64,000 nucleotides of DNA from Heterotrichella gracilis. Its lineage: Eukaryota; Sar; Xanthophyceae; Tribonematales; Xanthonemataceae. Below the pieces are notes generated by a model that searched no databases, was not told where the DNA came from, and was given only the letters and a program-made list of their open reading frames with translations. Below, piece after piece: positions 12,598-23,088 of the stretch. The position numbers and the translations under genes are program-made. The DNA is taken from assembly GCA_032358255.1 (NCBI GenBank), contig JAULBX010019743.1:1-64000 (forward strand). Reading direction: 5' to 3'. Every line of letters begins with the position of its first letter. Positions within the stretch are counted from its first letter, which is position 1.

Positions 12598-14374
12598 CTA
12601 CTGCTGACTGCCCCCACTGCCTGTGGCGGTTGCCCCTGCCTGCTTGGCACCAAAGCGGGCAAGGTACTCCCGGTACAGCTGGGGTGTGATGCCAGCACGC
12701 GTGATGAACACATCGTCTTTGTCACAGAACATCTGGCCCACGCTCATGTGGAAAGTGGAGCCAATTTTAACAGCACTTGCTGCGCTCTGCCTGGTGGTGA
12801 ACTTGTCCTACAGGCCCTGCTCCGAAACCAGGCGGTAGCGGGCCGCCATCTGGCCAGCTTGTAGTCCAGCAGAGGGCTGACGTGTGTGATGATGTGCGAT
12901 GGCAGCAGACCAGCGGTGCCATGCAGGAAGCTCAGGCGCGTGTCCAGGCTGGCAGTTGCGCCGCTCAGCCCACCAGAGTTCGAGGAGGAAGTCATCAGCT
13001 GCAGGAGCTCCTCGCGGCTCCACCCATGCGCCAGGAACACGCCCAGCGAGCTCTCCTCCCTTTGCGTGGCCCTCCCTTTGCGTGGCCAGCTGGGGGCGGA
13101 AGCGCAAGATGCGGTTCATGGCGGGCTGGGAGGCTGAGGACCACGCGCAGAGCGCCGCCACGTTGTCAACCACAGTCTCCAAAGGTAGTGCACAGAGCCT
13201 GCCGCCGCGTTAGATAAACACCTCCTCCACCTCGTGCACACCCATCTGCCTCACCTTGTGCAGCCAGTCTACCACGCGCTGCACTCTGGATGGAGGGCAC
13301 AGTGCCAGGAGCGGGCACCTCTCGAAGGAGCAGGCGATGCCCCTGTTACTGAAGCCAAACCGTCGCAGACGCGCGATGATTGCTTCCACCTCTGCTCCTT
13401 TGGTGGCAATTGTAGGGTCACACTGCAGTATGCGGCGACGCTGCTTGCGGACACACCCCACACTCCCAAGTGCTGTGAACAACCGCGCAAGCTGTGGTGT
13501 GCACACAAGCAACAAGGGGTCCTTCTTCGCCCACGCAGCCACCTCCTCCCTCGAATATCTCTCCTCCTCCACCAAGTACTGACGCAGAGCAGTAGCATTC
13601 TCCCACAGGTCCATTGTGCTTGGAAGCTGGCCCCTAGATTTCATTTTTGGATATGCTTTGCACAGTCTGTTGCCCACCGCCTGGGCTTCATCCTCTGTCT
13701 TGCCTAGCTCCTGCACCAGCAGCTGCTCCAGACGGGCAAACTCCTCGCTGCGTTTCGCACCATCAGACGTCTCCACTGTGCCTTGTGAAGGTGGCTGGTG
13801 CCGCCGGGGGGTGCCTGCTTGTGGCTCCCCGTCTGGCGGTGTGTCGCTGGTGCCCACAGGATCGGCCACAGACTCCCGCTCCGTTTGGAAATAGCGGCAC
13901 GCTCCCCACTGGAAGCCATCCCTGGGATACAAAGAAACAGTCACCACGGATTGTAGCTGACAGTGCTCACATACTGGCGATCAAGTTCAGCTATGCAAGC
14001 TTTTAGGCCTGCCAGCACAGAAGCCAGGCAAAACCTCTGCAATGGTGTTGTGCATACATGTGCTTCTGATGCCATAAAGCTGCTACATGCTGCTTCTATC
14101 AGACAACACTCAGAAAATGGAGCACTCTTTGTTTGCGATGGCTCTCAGACCTGGTGTATGCATACGGTGAGGTGGGGGGGACTAGGGTAATGCAAGTAAT
14201 TGTGCATACATGTGCATCTGATGGCATGCACCTACTGCTACTTGTTGCGTCCATTACGCCGCACCTTATGCAGAAACCGTTCCTCGTTTGTGGCAGGTCT
14301 TCACACAGCTCCGTTGTGTGCCTCAGGAGGGCGGGCAGCAGGGCTGGGCCACCATGGTGTGAGCGTGCCAGCAT
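12598..14374 (-). pseudogene. decayed tandem duplicate of the mTERF gene
   Basis: Two exons match the intact neighbour: 14374-14265 (ending RNGFCI then a split arginine codon) and 13921-12598 (starting at RDGFQWGA, ending ARFGAKQAG). The split-codon intron is conserved. The long exon is broken by a TAA after HEVEEVFI (about 13211), a tandem duplication of a 16-base unit near 13062-13093 that shifts the frame, a further frameshift near 12850, and a TAG after LVSEQGL (about 12810). Sequence after each break still matches the intact gene in another frame or beyond the stop, so this is loss after duplication and not divergence of a working gene. The first half is still open and could be expressed as a truncated protein. 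Confidence 0.9.
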
Positions 14375-14912
14375 GCATCCTGGCGCTTGCAACCTGCGCA
14401 AGGTTGTGCGGCGGGTGGCAGGTCCAGCGGTGGACAACAGACGAAAAGCGGCCTGCTGCATGGTGTTGGGACACGAGGCGTTGCTGCTGCCCTGACTTGG
14501 GCCTACCCAGGGTTAGGGTATTGGCCCCTGCTCGTCGATCATGCAGCAGACGGGCAGCGTAGTAGATGGATGCTGTATGCTATGGGGACTGTGGCGTAAT
14601 ACGAGCGGTATGTTGCTGGTCTGGGCCACACAACGTATATTGCCGTGATGGGCAAGACTTCAAGATGACGCTTGCACTCGAATGTTCACTTCTTCCCCGT
14701 TAGGCCCCCCAAAAGGTCAAACCCCCTGTTCGAATGCCGTAGTTACTCTGATAGCACAAGTGACTGAGAAGCCTTGCGAAAACATACTACTGACGATAAA
14801 GATCGTGCACTGGCTGTCACCTTATTCTTCAGCAATTGGTGAGGCAGTAGTGGCAACAATGCATGCATCTCAAATCTATGCATGCATATGGCATTAGCTT
14901 CCCGCCACCACC
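14375..14912. promoter_or_regulatory. divergent upstream region of the mTERF copy and TDP1
   Basis: This is the spacer between the 5' end of the mTERF pseudogene and the TDP1 start codon. It contains GCATGC-type palindromes near 14860-14890, a motif also seen upstream of several other genes here. No defined promoter element is recognised. Confidence 0.4.
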
Positions 14913-17900
14913 ATGCACCTGTCCCGTCTTACCTGTCCCGACGGGGTGGCGGTGGTTATACCCGCTGGCGAACCACTGGTGGTGGGTCGGGGCACCGACG
15001 TCGGCGGGCTGACGGACCCCAGCGCCAGTAGGCGGCAATTCAGCTTGGCGGGGGTGGATGGCGTTCCTGGGGTTGTGCGACTGGTGGTCCTGGGTCAACA
15101 CGGTGCGTAGATTTTTGTTGACGTGAGTTTCTGTATCAGAATCCTTTGTACCCAACTCCACAAAGGGACCAAGAATTGCCACAGACGGGTGTTGTAAGCA
15201 TATGCATATGGGTCCTCCTGAGCCAGAATTTATGTTTTGCTAACCCCGGGACTTCCTTGCTCAAGCTGCTGCTGACACAACCATGCTCTCCACGCAGCTA
15301 TGATTGTTGAGGCCTGGCACTCTGGCGAGGGAGGTGCGTACCACTGCCATGCACTGCCAGCCATGTACACATGCCACTTCCAGTTCCAGCAAGGCCCTGA
15401 TACCCATCTTCCTGAGTTACTTTTGCTTGTAGGAGGGGGATCCTGGGAGATGGTGGACTTCCTGGAGCACGGCATGGTGCGGCTGCATGCCGTGCCATCT
15501 GCGCATTTGCACTGCTTGGCATCGTTCATGTTGGCCAGGTAGTATCTTTGGCCAGGCATTTGGGCTCACCCAGGTGGTCTTTGCACAGCGGCATTGAGCC
15601 TCTCCCTGACGGAGTGAAAACCCTAGGTTGCGCACTGTATATTTCTCCCGCTTGGGGCTGATTGGCTGACCTTTTGTGGCGTGGTACCGCAGAGCTCCCT
15701 GATCGGCCTAGGCAACCGCTTCTACATAGCCACAAGGTAAAGCCCTGCATAGGTTTGCACTTAAGTAGGGTGTGTAGTGTGCACAGGCTTTGGCGTGGTT
15801 GCAGTCATCTTTAGTCCCTTTCCCTCTATGCGGACATAAGGCATCCAGAAGGGGATCTCAGTAGGGGTTTGCAAAACTCGGAGTTGACTGCTGCGATATC
15901 ATTCTGACCCTAGCAAGCTGCCAAAAAGCACCCAGGATGGGCTGCATAAGGTTTAGGATTTGCACCGCAGCTGAAGCTCGATCCAGGTGGTGAGTGTGGC
16001 CTAAATTGCAGGCAAGAAACCACCATGTTTACCATCACAGCCGCAGCCAACTCGGGGGAGGAAAACCATGTCTCTCAAAACCAACCCAGTGCTACCGAAG
16101 CAGCTATGGAGGTGTCAGGAGCCAAACGCAAGCGGGTGGATGCAGAAACCCCAGCGCAGGGTTTGCAAACCCTGCCACAAACCCTAGCTGAGGCTCTGGG
16201 AACCCTGCCGCCAACAGGTGCCGGCGGGGGACATGGCCGGGCAGGGCCTGGAGCAGAACCCTTGCAGGGTGCGTCAAACCCTAGGGCAGGGCTTTCGGAG
16301 GGCGTTAGAGTGGACCAGGCGCTGTTCTGCCTACTGCGGGTGAGGGGTCTGCCCCAGGATGCAAACAGGTGGGGGGTAGGAAACCTAGGCAAGGGCTTTG
16401 TCATGGGTATGCTGGCACAGTACTGCATCATCACATCACCTGATAATGCGGTCATGCAAGCCTTGCAGGATCCACTGTAAGCATTTGCGTGCATGTCATT
16501 GCATTCATGTGGTCTGAACATGTGGGATTGTATTACATGAACTGTCCTTCTGTGATCTCTTAGCTGTCGCCTTCCTTGTGCGCCTGCCACTCAACTTCCC
16601 TGCTGGATGCCCATAAAACCTCATGGGTGCCCGCCGCATCATTGTAAAAGTTGCTATAGGCCTCTCGTGGGAATGAAAGAAGGGCACTCACTGTCAATCC
16701 CCAAACTCCTGCCTCAAATCCCGCCCTTTAATCTACACAGTTTCTCCCTCCCTGGTTGCAGCTCTGTCGAATTCTCCCCTGCAATCTAAAACACTACCAC
16801 ACCCTTGTTGCAGGGGCTGCATGGGCATGCGGCTGCGGGACATAGTGTGCGGGCGGATCATCTGGGCCCTGGTTTCAAATTACATGATAGACCTCCCCTG
16901 GTTGCTGTCGGCCTGCCCTGCGCTACTTGGGGTGGCGGAGGGGATGGTCATTGTGCACGGGGAGAAGGGGGCGAGGTGCGCATGCAGGGGATGGGCACAT
17001 GAAATTTAGGATTTAGGGCTTAGGGTTGAGGGGATGTTCATGGTGCACGGGGAGAAGGGGCCGAGGTGCGCAGGGGGGTTGGTTGTTGTACACAGAGAGA
17101 TGGGGGGAGGGTGGGCATGTGGGGTGCTGGAATTGTGCACGGGGGATGGGTATAGTGCACATGGAGGGAGACATGCATGGGTTGCACCAAGGTATGTATG
17201 TACTGAAGGTGCAATTATCCTCCCACTATTTGACCTAAGGGGGCGCAAATTTCCTACCCCTTTCACCCCTCTCCATAGCCGCCTGCTCCACAGCCCAACC
17301 ATCCACCACCCCTTCACACCTCCCCCGCTCATATCAATCCATCACACTCCCACCCCTTCAAAACCCCGCATCAGGGCAAGCGACATCACCGACACCGTGC
17401 GCGCCGCTGGCCTCCCCAACGTGGTTGTGCACGCACCCCCCCTGCCCATCCCCTACGGCACCCACCACAGCAAGGCATTCCTGCTTCTGTTTGGCAGCGG
17501 GGTGCGGGTGGTGGTGCACACGGCCAACCTCATCTACGGGGACTGCAACAACAAGACGCAGGGGGTGTGGTGGCAGGACTTCCCTCCCAAGGTAATGGTA
17601 ATGAGGTAGTATAGGAAGAAGAAGGCAAGAAAGGGAAAATTGGATGGGTAGGCTGTGCTAGGCTGTGGGGCCCTCCCCAAGCGCTGGCCATGAGTACCCT
17701 AAAATCACGTGAGGCAGCGTTAGCTTTTCCAATATTGGAGTGATCACCATGCTTGTAAGCTCATGGCAACTGCAACTAATTAATCACTTAGTGATCAGAT
17801 CATCGATGTTCACTAATGTAGGGCATGGTGATCACATGGTCTGATACCATGGCAATCATCAGTCATGAATATGTCATGACTCATGATTATGTCATGTCAT

Positions 17901-20900
17901 GATTCGTGACATGACATTGACGGCATTTTATGTAGTGCCCAGGAGTGGCTGATCACTTCCTGCTCTCCCTGGCAACAGGCTGCCGACTCACCCGAGGACT
18001 CCCCCTTTGCGCGTGACCTCCTACGCTACTGTGATTCCCTCAACCTCCCTGGCCCGTCGGCCAACCGGATGCGCGAGGTCATTGCATCACACGACTTCTC
18101 AGCAGCGCGTGTCGCTCTGGTGGCATCTGTCCCGGGGTACCACAAAGGTAGGGCCTGATACCCCGACACAAACCCTACGTAGGGTACCACAAATGCGGGT
18201 CAGGTGCTGTGCGTTGTTGCTGCTTTTTTCACCCCCTCTTCTTTCAGTTTTAGCAAGGGTAATAAGATAATAACAGGACCTACTATTATCTAATTACCCT
18301 TGGATTTAGACCCGGTTTACCCATCTGCACTTTTCAGAGGCGGGTCAGATGCCTGTAGGGTGGTAGATAGTACCCATGTGATCACCAGGCCATAGTAACT
18401 CGCAGGCAGGCAAAGTGGTAGATTGTAACCATGCAGGCAGGCAGTGTGCCCTGTGGCTGGCAGGCCCTAAAGAGCAAGCTTGCCATTATCCTTTGGGGAG
18501 ATTTGCCATTATCCCTAGGTGAATTCAGTTGCTCATAAACGCAAACCCTTTGGTGCAGGCCAGGCGGTGTCCCAGTGGGGCCACATGCGCATGCGGGCAC
18601 TCCTCGCAAGGGAGAATTTCGACATCAAATTCCAATCCACCCCGCTCACATTCCAATTTTCTTCCATGGGGTCCCTGGATGAGGAATGGGTGCTGTCGGA
18701 ATTTGGCCACAGCTTGAGCAGGGGGGATTTCAGCGGGGGGCAGGGTCCCGGGGATGCAGTGGGGACAGGGACGGTTGCCAATGCGTTTTTCGGTACGTTG
18801 GCCCCTTCTGGCCCAACCCCCACTGCGGGCAACTTGTCACTGTTGGCTTTTGCCTTGTCAGCCACTTACAGCCATCTGTGGATGCCTGTGGATAATTTAA
18901 ATTGGATCTTGTTTCCCGCATGTTTGTAAGACTTTGTCTGTGATTATATTCCTTTGTCCTAGAACCAGCCTGTGGCCTTCCCTGCATGCCGGTAGGTTTC
19001 TAGAATTGTCCTGTCGTGATAAAACCCCCTTGGGCTCCTCGCGAGTATTCCCTATTGGGAAGAGGTAAAGCAGAGAGGTGACAGGAAGGGGTCCCATATT
19101 ACTGACATGCCTGTTAGGGTTTAAGGGCTACCCCAACAACATGTCTTTACAGCAAGTCATCTTGTTCACCCCTTGCCACCATCTTGTCCCAGGCAAGCGG
19201 GGCAAGGGAGAGGGCGCCAAGGCACCACGGGTGCAGGTGGTGTGGCCTACCGCGGAGGAGGTCCGGGGATCGGTCGAGGGATGGATAGCTGGGTGCAGCA
19301 TCCCCGGGAGCTCAAACAATGTGGGCAGGCCATTCCTGCAGCGGCACTTCCACAGGTGCGGGAACGGGAAGACCTTGGCGATGGGGGTATCCCTAGCACA
19401 GGGGCGGGAAACACTGCCACAGATGGGGGGAAAAGCCTTGGTTACGCTCACCCACCAACCCACCCCTTTGCTGCCGGAAGCCCTGCACATGGGTTGCCTG
19501 CGCCTCTGTTACCCACAATAACCATTGCCTATGCTTGACGGCAGCGCAGCCAGGCGCCAGCTTGCCATGCCCCACGTCATTTACCCTAGAAACCCTGCTC
19601 GGGGGTTTTCTGAGCCGCCGCTCACCACACAACCCTGCCAGCATCTGGGCATGCCCCTACCCTCCACATGAACCTTGTGCATGGTTCTACATCGTCCCCG
19701 TTTACCCCTGTAAACCCTTGCCTAGGTTTGACGGCAGCCCCGCGGGGCGCCAGCTGGCCATGCCCCACATCAAGACCTTCACCCGAGGCACCAGCAGCGG
19801 CCAGGTGGCGTGGCTGCTGCTCACATCGCACAACCTGTCAAAGGCAGCGTGGGGCAGCTTGCAGAAGGGGGGGAGCCAGCTGATGGTGAGAAGGGATGGA
19901 AATGGAGGGGGGTGAGCGGCTTCAGGAGGGTGTGTTTGGGTGGGATGGGAGTGGGAAGCCATGGGTTAGGGTTGTCGGGGTGTAGTTTTCAGGGCTGGCT
20001 TTGGGAAGGGGAAATTGCCACTTATTGCCAGCATGTCCGCATTTACGAGGTGGGTGTGTTGCTGCTGCCCCAGACCCTTGCCAAAACCCTTGCCAAAGGT
20101 CCTCCTGTGCAGGTGTTGGGGACACGACCAGTCCTCAATGCTCGGCACTGGTTAATGACAGTGGTCACGTGACAGCGAATGTCACTTCATATTGCATGCA
20201 TGTCCTCACCTTTGGTCCAATCCAAGACAAAATTGGGCAGCTGCAGGGTATGTCCTACCATAGCGAAACCCTATTTAAAACCCTCATGAATTCCCTGACG
20301 TGACAGTAGTAATGGCCCGCAGGTGCGCAGCTATGAAAACCCACGAAACCCTAAAACAACCCTTATGAAAACCCTACTGTCCCGCAGGTGCGCAGTTACG
20401 AGCTTGGCGTCTTGCTGCTGCCTGCGCTAGAAGCAAAGTACCGGGCCAGCCGGCAGGTGGGGTTCAGCTGTGGGGATTTGCCGGCCCTGGGGATCGCACC
20501 AGGCACAGGTGGGATGCGGGAGTAGTTGCGTGTTGCCGAGTGTGAGCAAATGGCCTGCCTTGGGGATGGTGATCATGGGTGTTGTTGCTTGTGGGTTTTA
20601 GCAGCAGTTGCTGAGCATTGCGCAGCCTCCCAATTACTGTACAATGCACGTTGCAATCAGCAGCGTGTTGACGGGTAGCATGAATAGCAGCCAGCGGTGC
20701 AGATTCAAAGGCAGGTCATGCTTTCCCCAGCGCTGATTGGAAGTCAATTATGGCTTCTCCTTGACAACGATGATTAGGATGGCCTGTGTCCCCACATCAC
20801 ATCCACATCCCTAACATTATTTTGTGCCTCACCACAGGCGCCAACATCAATCCCCATCAGCCCCTAGCGCCATCCCCACATGCCCTCCCCATCTTCCTAA

Positions 20901-21250
20901 CCATACCCGCCTTCACCACCACCACCACCCAGACCGCACCACCCCCGCAACCACCCGGGCCACAAGGTAGTGCTGTTGGTAGTGCTGCTGGCGACGCGGC
21001 ATCGCCACCGCCAGGCGGCGCCTCATCCTCAGCCCATGGGCGGGATGCGCATGAGGGGGCTTCGCCTGGCGCTGACGTGGCCCCGCCCCAGCTATGCCTG
21101 CCGATACCCTACCCGCTGCCCCCGGCACCCTACAGCAGTCAGGACCGGCCCTGGATGAACGATGTGCAGTTCCCAGGGCTGGACTCCAGGGGGCAAAGCA
21201 TCACCTCCCCAGTGCGGCTGTATGGGTGGGAGGAGCCAGATTCGGACTAG
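14913..21250 (+). CDS. TDP1: tyrosyl-DNA phosphodiesterase 1 with N-terminal FHA domain
   Basis: Modelled exons are 14913-15102, 15298-15333, 15433-15491, 15693-15736, 16012-16368, 16814-16975, 17375-17591, 17979-18147, 18559-18792, 19193-19355, 19726-19885, 20388-20508 and 20838-21250. All phases match, giving 774 aa. The N-terminal exons encode an FHA-like fold (VVGRGTDVGGLTDPSASRRQ), then a basic NLS-like AKRKRV. The catalytic part has LFCLLRVRGLPQDANR, SNYMIDLPWLLSACP, the first HxK motif in GTHHSKAFLLLF (H314, K316), HTANLIYGDCNNKTQG, the second in AMPHIKTF (H558, K560), then LLTSHNLSKAAWGSLQK. TDP1 hydrolyses 3'-phosphotyrosyl bonds left by trapped topoisomerase I. I recall an FHA-type domain from plant TDP1. 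The third FHA exon end (15491) is the least certain junction. Introns carry decayed junction copies. Confidence 0.94.
17034..17200 (+). repeat. decayed copies of a TDP1 exon end
   Basis: The end of the TDP1 exon at 16940-16980 (VIVHGEKGAR plus donor) is repeated at 17034-17080 with its GTGCGC donor. Weaker copies lie around 17085-17105 and 17130-17165 (ttgtgcacggggg, tagtgcacatgg). All lie downstream of the real donor. Confidence 0.7.
17889..17917. repeat. perfect short palindrome in a TDP1 intron
   Basis: Arms atgtcatgtca (17889-17899) and tgacatgacat (17907-17917) pair perfectly around a 7-base loop. The surrounding 17737-17930 is dense in ATGATCAC- and CATGAT-like words. Confidence 0.7.
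18254..18302. mobile_element. 49-bp hairpin element, MITE-like
   Basis: The 19-base arms at 18254-18272 (caagggtaataagataata) and 18284-18302 pair with one mismatch around an 11-base loop containing aggacctac. A relative in opposite loop orientation is at 32031-32074, and half an element may remain at 690-707. It is non-coding. Its transposition is inferred only from the recurrence. Confidence 0.55.
19527..19580 (+). repeat. truncated copy of TDP1 exon start with the second HxK motif
   Basis: This matches 19726-19775 and reads LDGSAARRQLAMPHV before diverging. It lies upstream of the real acceptor and lacks the lysine and the rest of the exon. It could not replace the real exon. Confidence 0.8.
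20024..20085 (+). repeat. truncated copy of the TDP1 RSYELGVLLLP exon
   Basis: The segment reads VRIYEVGVLLLPQTLA and matches 20388-20430 (VRSYELGVLLLPALEA). It lies upstream of the real acceptor. The copy has a possible AG acceptor and remains open, so use as an alternative exon cannot be excluded. Confidence 0.75.
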
Positions 21251-23088
21251 AAGGGGACCCTCCTAGACCGCTGGTGGGACCGTTAGTAGGGTTTGCTCCA
21301 GGCTGGGATTAGGGTTCTGGGTGTGGTCATTCGTCCACCATCATGCACAACTAACGCAAAATTTGCTCTGCTTTTGCATCGGCACTTCGTGTTTTTTACA
21401 GCTTTAAAGTTTTGGCCCGTTGATGCGTGGCTGAACTCTATATTCTTAACCCGGGTACAAGCAGTTTGCAAGGTGCAGTACTGAGAAGTTTGGTGTACAG
21501 AACACATGCTTTGCCTGTGATAAAGCCTTGCGTGCTGTATTGCAAGTATGCAGAGCATGAGCATGCACAGCGGTGGGATGTGGGGGTGGTGGGGGTGAGA
21601 GTACACCTGTTTGCAATGGCACAAAATACGCTGTCCAGCCTTCACTGCTGTAGTTTGGACAGTAGTGGTAGCTTCTAACATACTTTCACCTTCACCTTCA
21701 GCAAACAGAGGGAGGAATTGGAATCCTAATCTCCATCCTTAGCGCCGTTTGCTCTTAGCCTAAACTCTAGGCCTCCTGGCAAGGGCAACCGGCCAGTATT
21801 GTTAACGCCTTTCACTACAGGGTCAACCAAGCACCTTATGAGCTGCTGTAGTGTTTCAATCCACCCATGTGTGAACTTTAAGCTGCACCCGCATGTCAAA
21901 CCTGGGAGTCAAATGGGATCACAAGGTGATGCGTCAACGTGAACTTGTTAAGCCCCTTCATTCCTCCATTAACGAGCAAGCAAACAAGTGAATATGCTTG
22001 GACCGTGGCCTTGCTTGTAACTTACAAGTTGTCGGGGAACCTACTATGGCGGGTTGGCGCACAACGTGATACAAAGGGCAAGAGAGCAAAATTGCCAGCT
22101 GGGGTGACGCAGGCCAAAGCGTATTCCTCAAAAAAAAAGACCTTAACGAAAGTTGCTTGCCGCTCTTTTGGGACAAATACGACTAGTTTGATTAGATTCT
22201 TCCTGTGTTGCAGCACATTGCCTTTGTGGGTTTCATTCCTAAGTACTGAACCGCACCCTGGTAAACCCACCTGCCCACTCACCGCCCTGGCATGCCAGCG
22301 AGTTGGTCGTTTAGCCTGAGGCCACTGACGGCGCTCCTTCACTGCGTGATGTCAGTTCAAGCTTGAAAGGTGAGCGGCGCGTGTGTAGCCGGTAGCAGCT
22401 CGCACACTCCCCTCGCGCACTAGGGCAAGTTGCAAAATTTGGTAAGCAGGATTCGGGTTGCTGACACCCTCGACCTCGCTGGCTTACGACACATGACGTT
22501 TGCAGTCCAAATGCATTGGGTCGCCGATGGCTCTGGCAAATGTGACGCTAGATACGGTATCGATTGCCAGATACGGCGTATATGCGTTGGGAGGTTTGAG
22601 GTTCGGACTGGCAGAGTGCATGCATGCATTCCCCACTTGTTCGCTGGTGGCTTCGCCACGCTTACCGCCCACATACAACTCGAGCACAGGTGGATCAAAA
22701 CGCTACAAACTAGAATACACTCGGTCGCTTTTGCCGTGCATTTGCAAGCCGTCCTCTTCTTCGTGGTAGGTAGAATTGCCAGTGTCTTTGACTGCGGACA
22801 TGTATATCACCTCGCTCGCATGTGACGCAGCAAGGTGGGTAGCTGAAAGCTGATGGGCACTTTTCCTGCACCCACTCCTCTCCAGGTTGGACAGTATCGG
22901 TAGTGCTTTTGTTAGCGGGTACCGCAGCACCTCGCACCTACGCGTGCGCTTTGAATTGGCGGACCGATTGTTGACATCAGCTGCCAGTACTAGAGGGCAC
23001 ACATCTCAAGTTTAGTGTGGTAAAGTGGCCCCTGACTGGTGCCCGGATAGGGTGGGATAGCTCTAGCTACGTCTGACCAAGCGCGTGG
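21251..23088. other. intergenic region between TDP1 and the kinase
   Basis: Open frames of 60-130 codons occur on both strands (for example 22430-22825 plus) but overlap each other and match no family I know. The region may hold the kinase promoter or an unrecognised 5' exon. Confidence 0.45.

Noticed and set aside
22420-22825. 131-codon open frame upstream of the kinase
   Set aside because: It overlaps comparable frames on the other strand and shows no domain or in-phase junction to the kinase.
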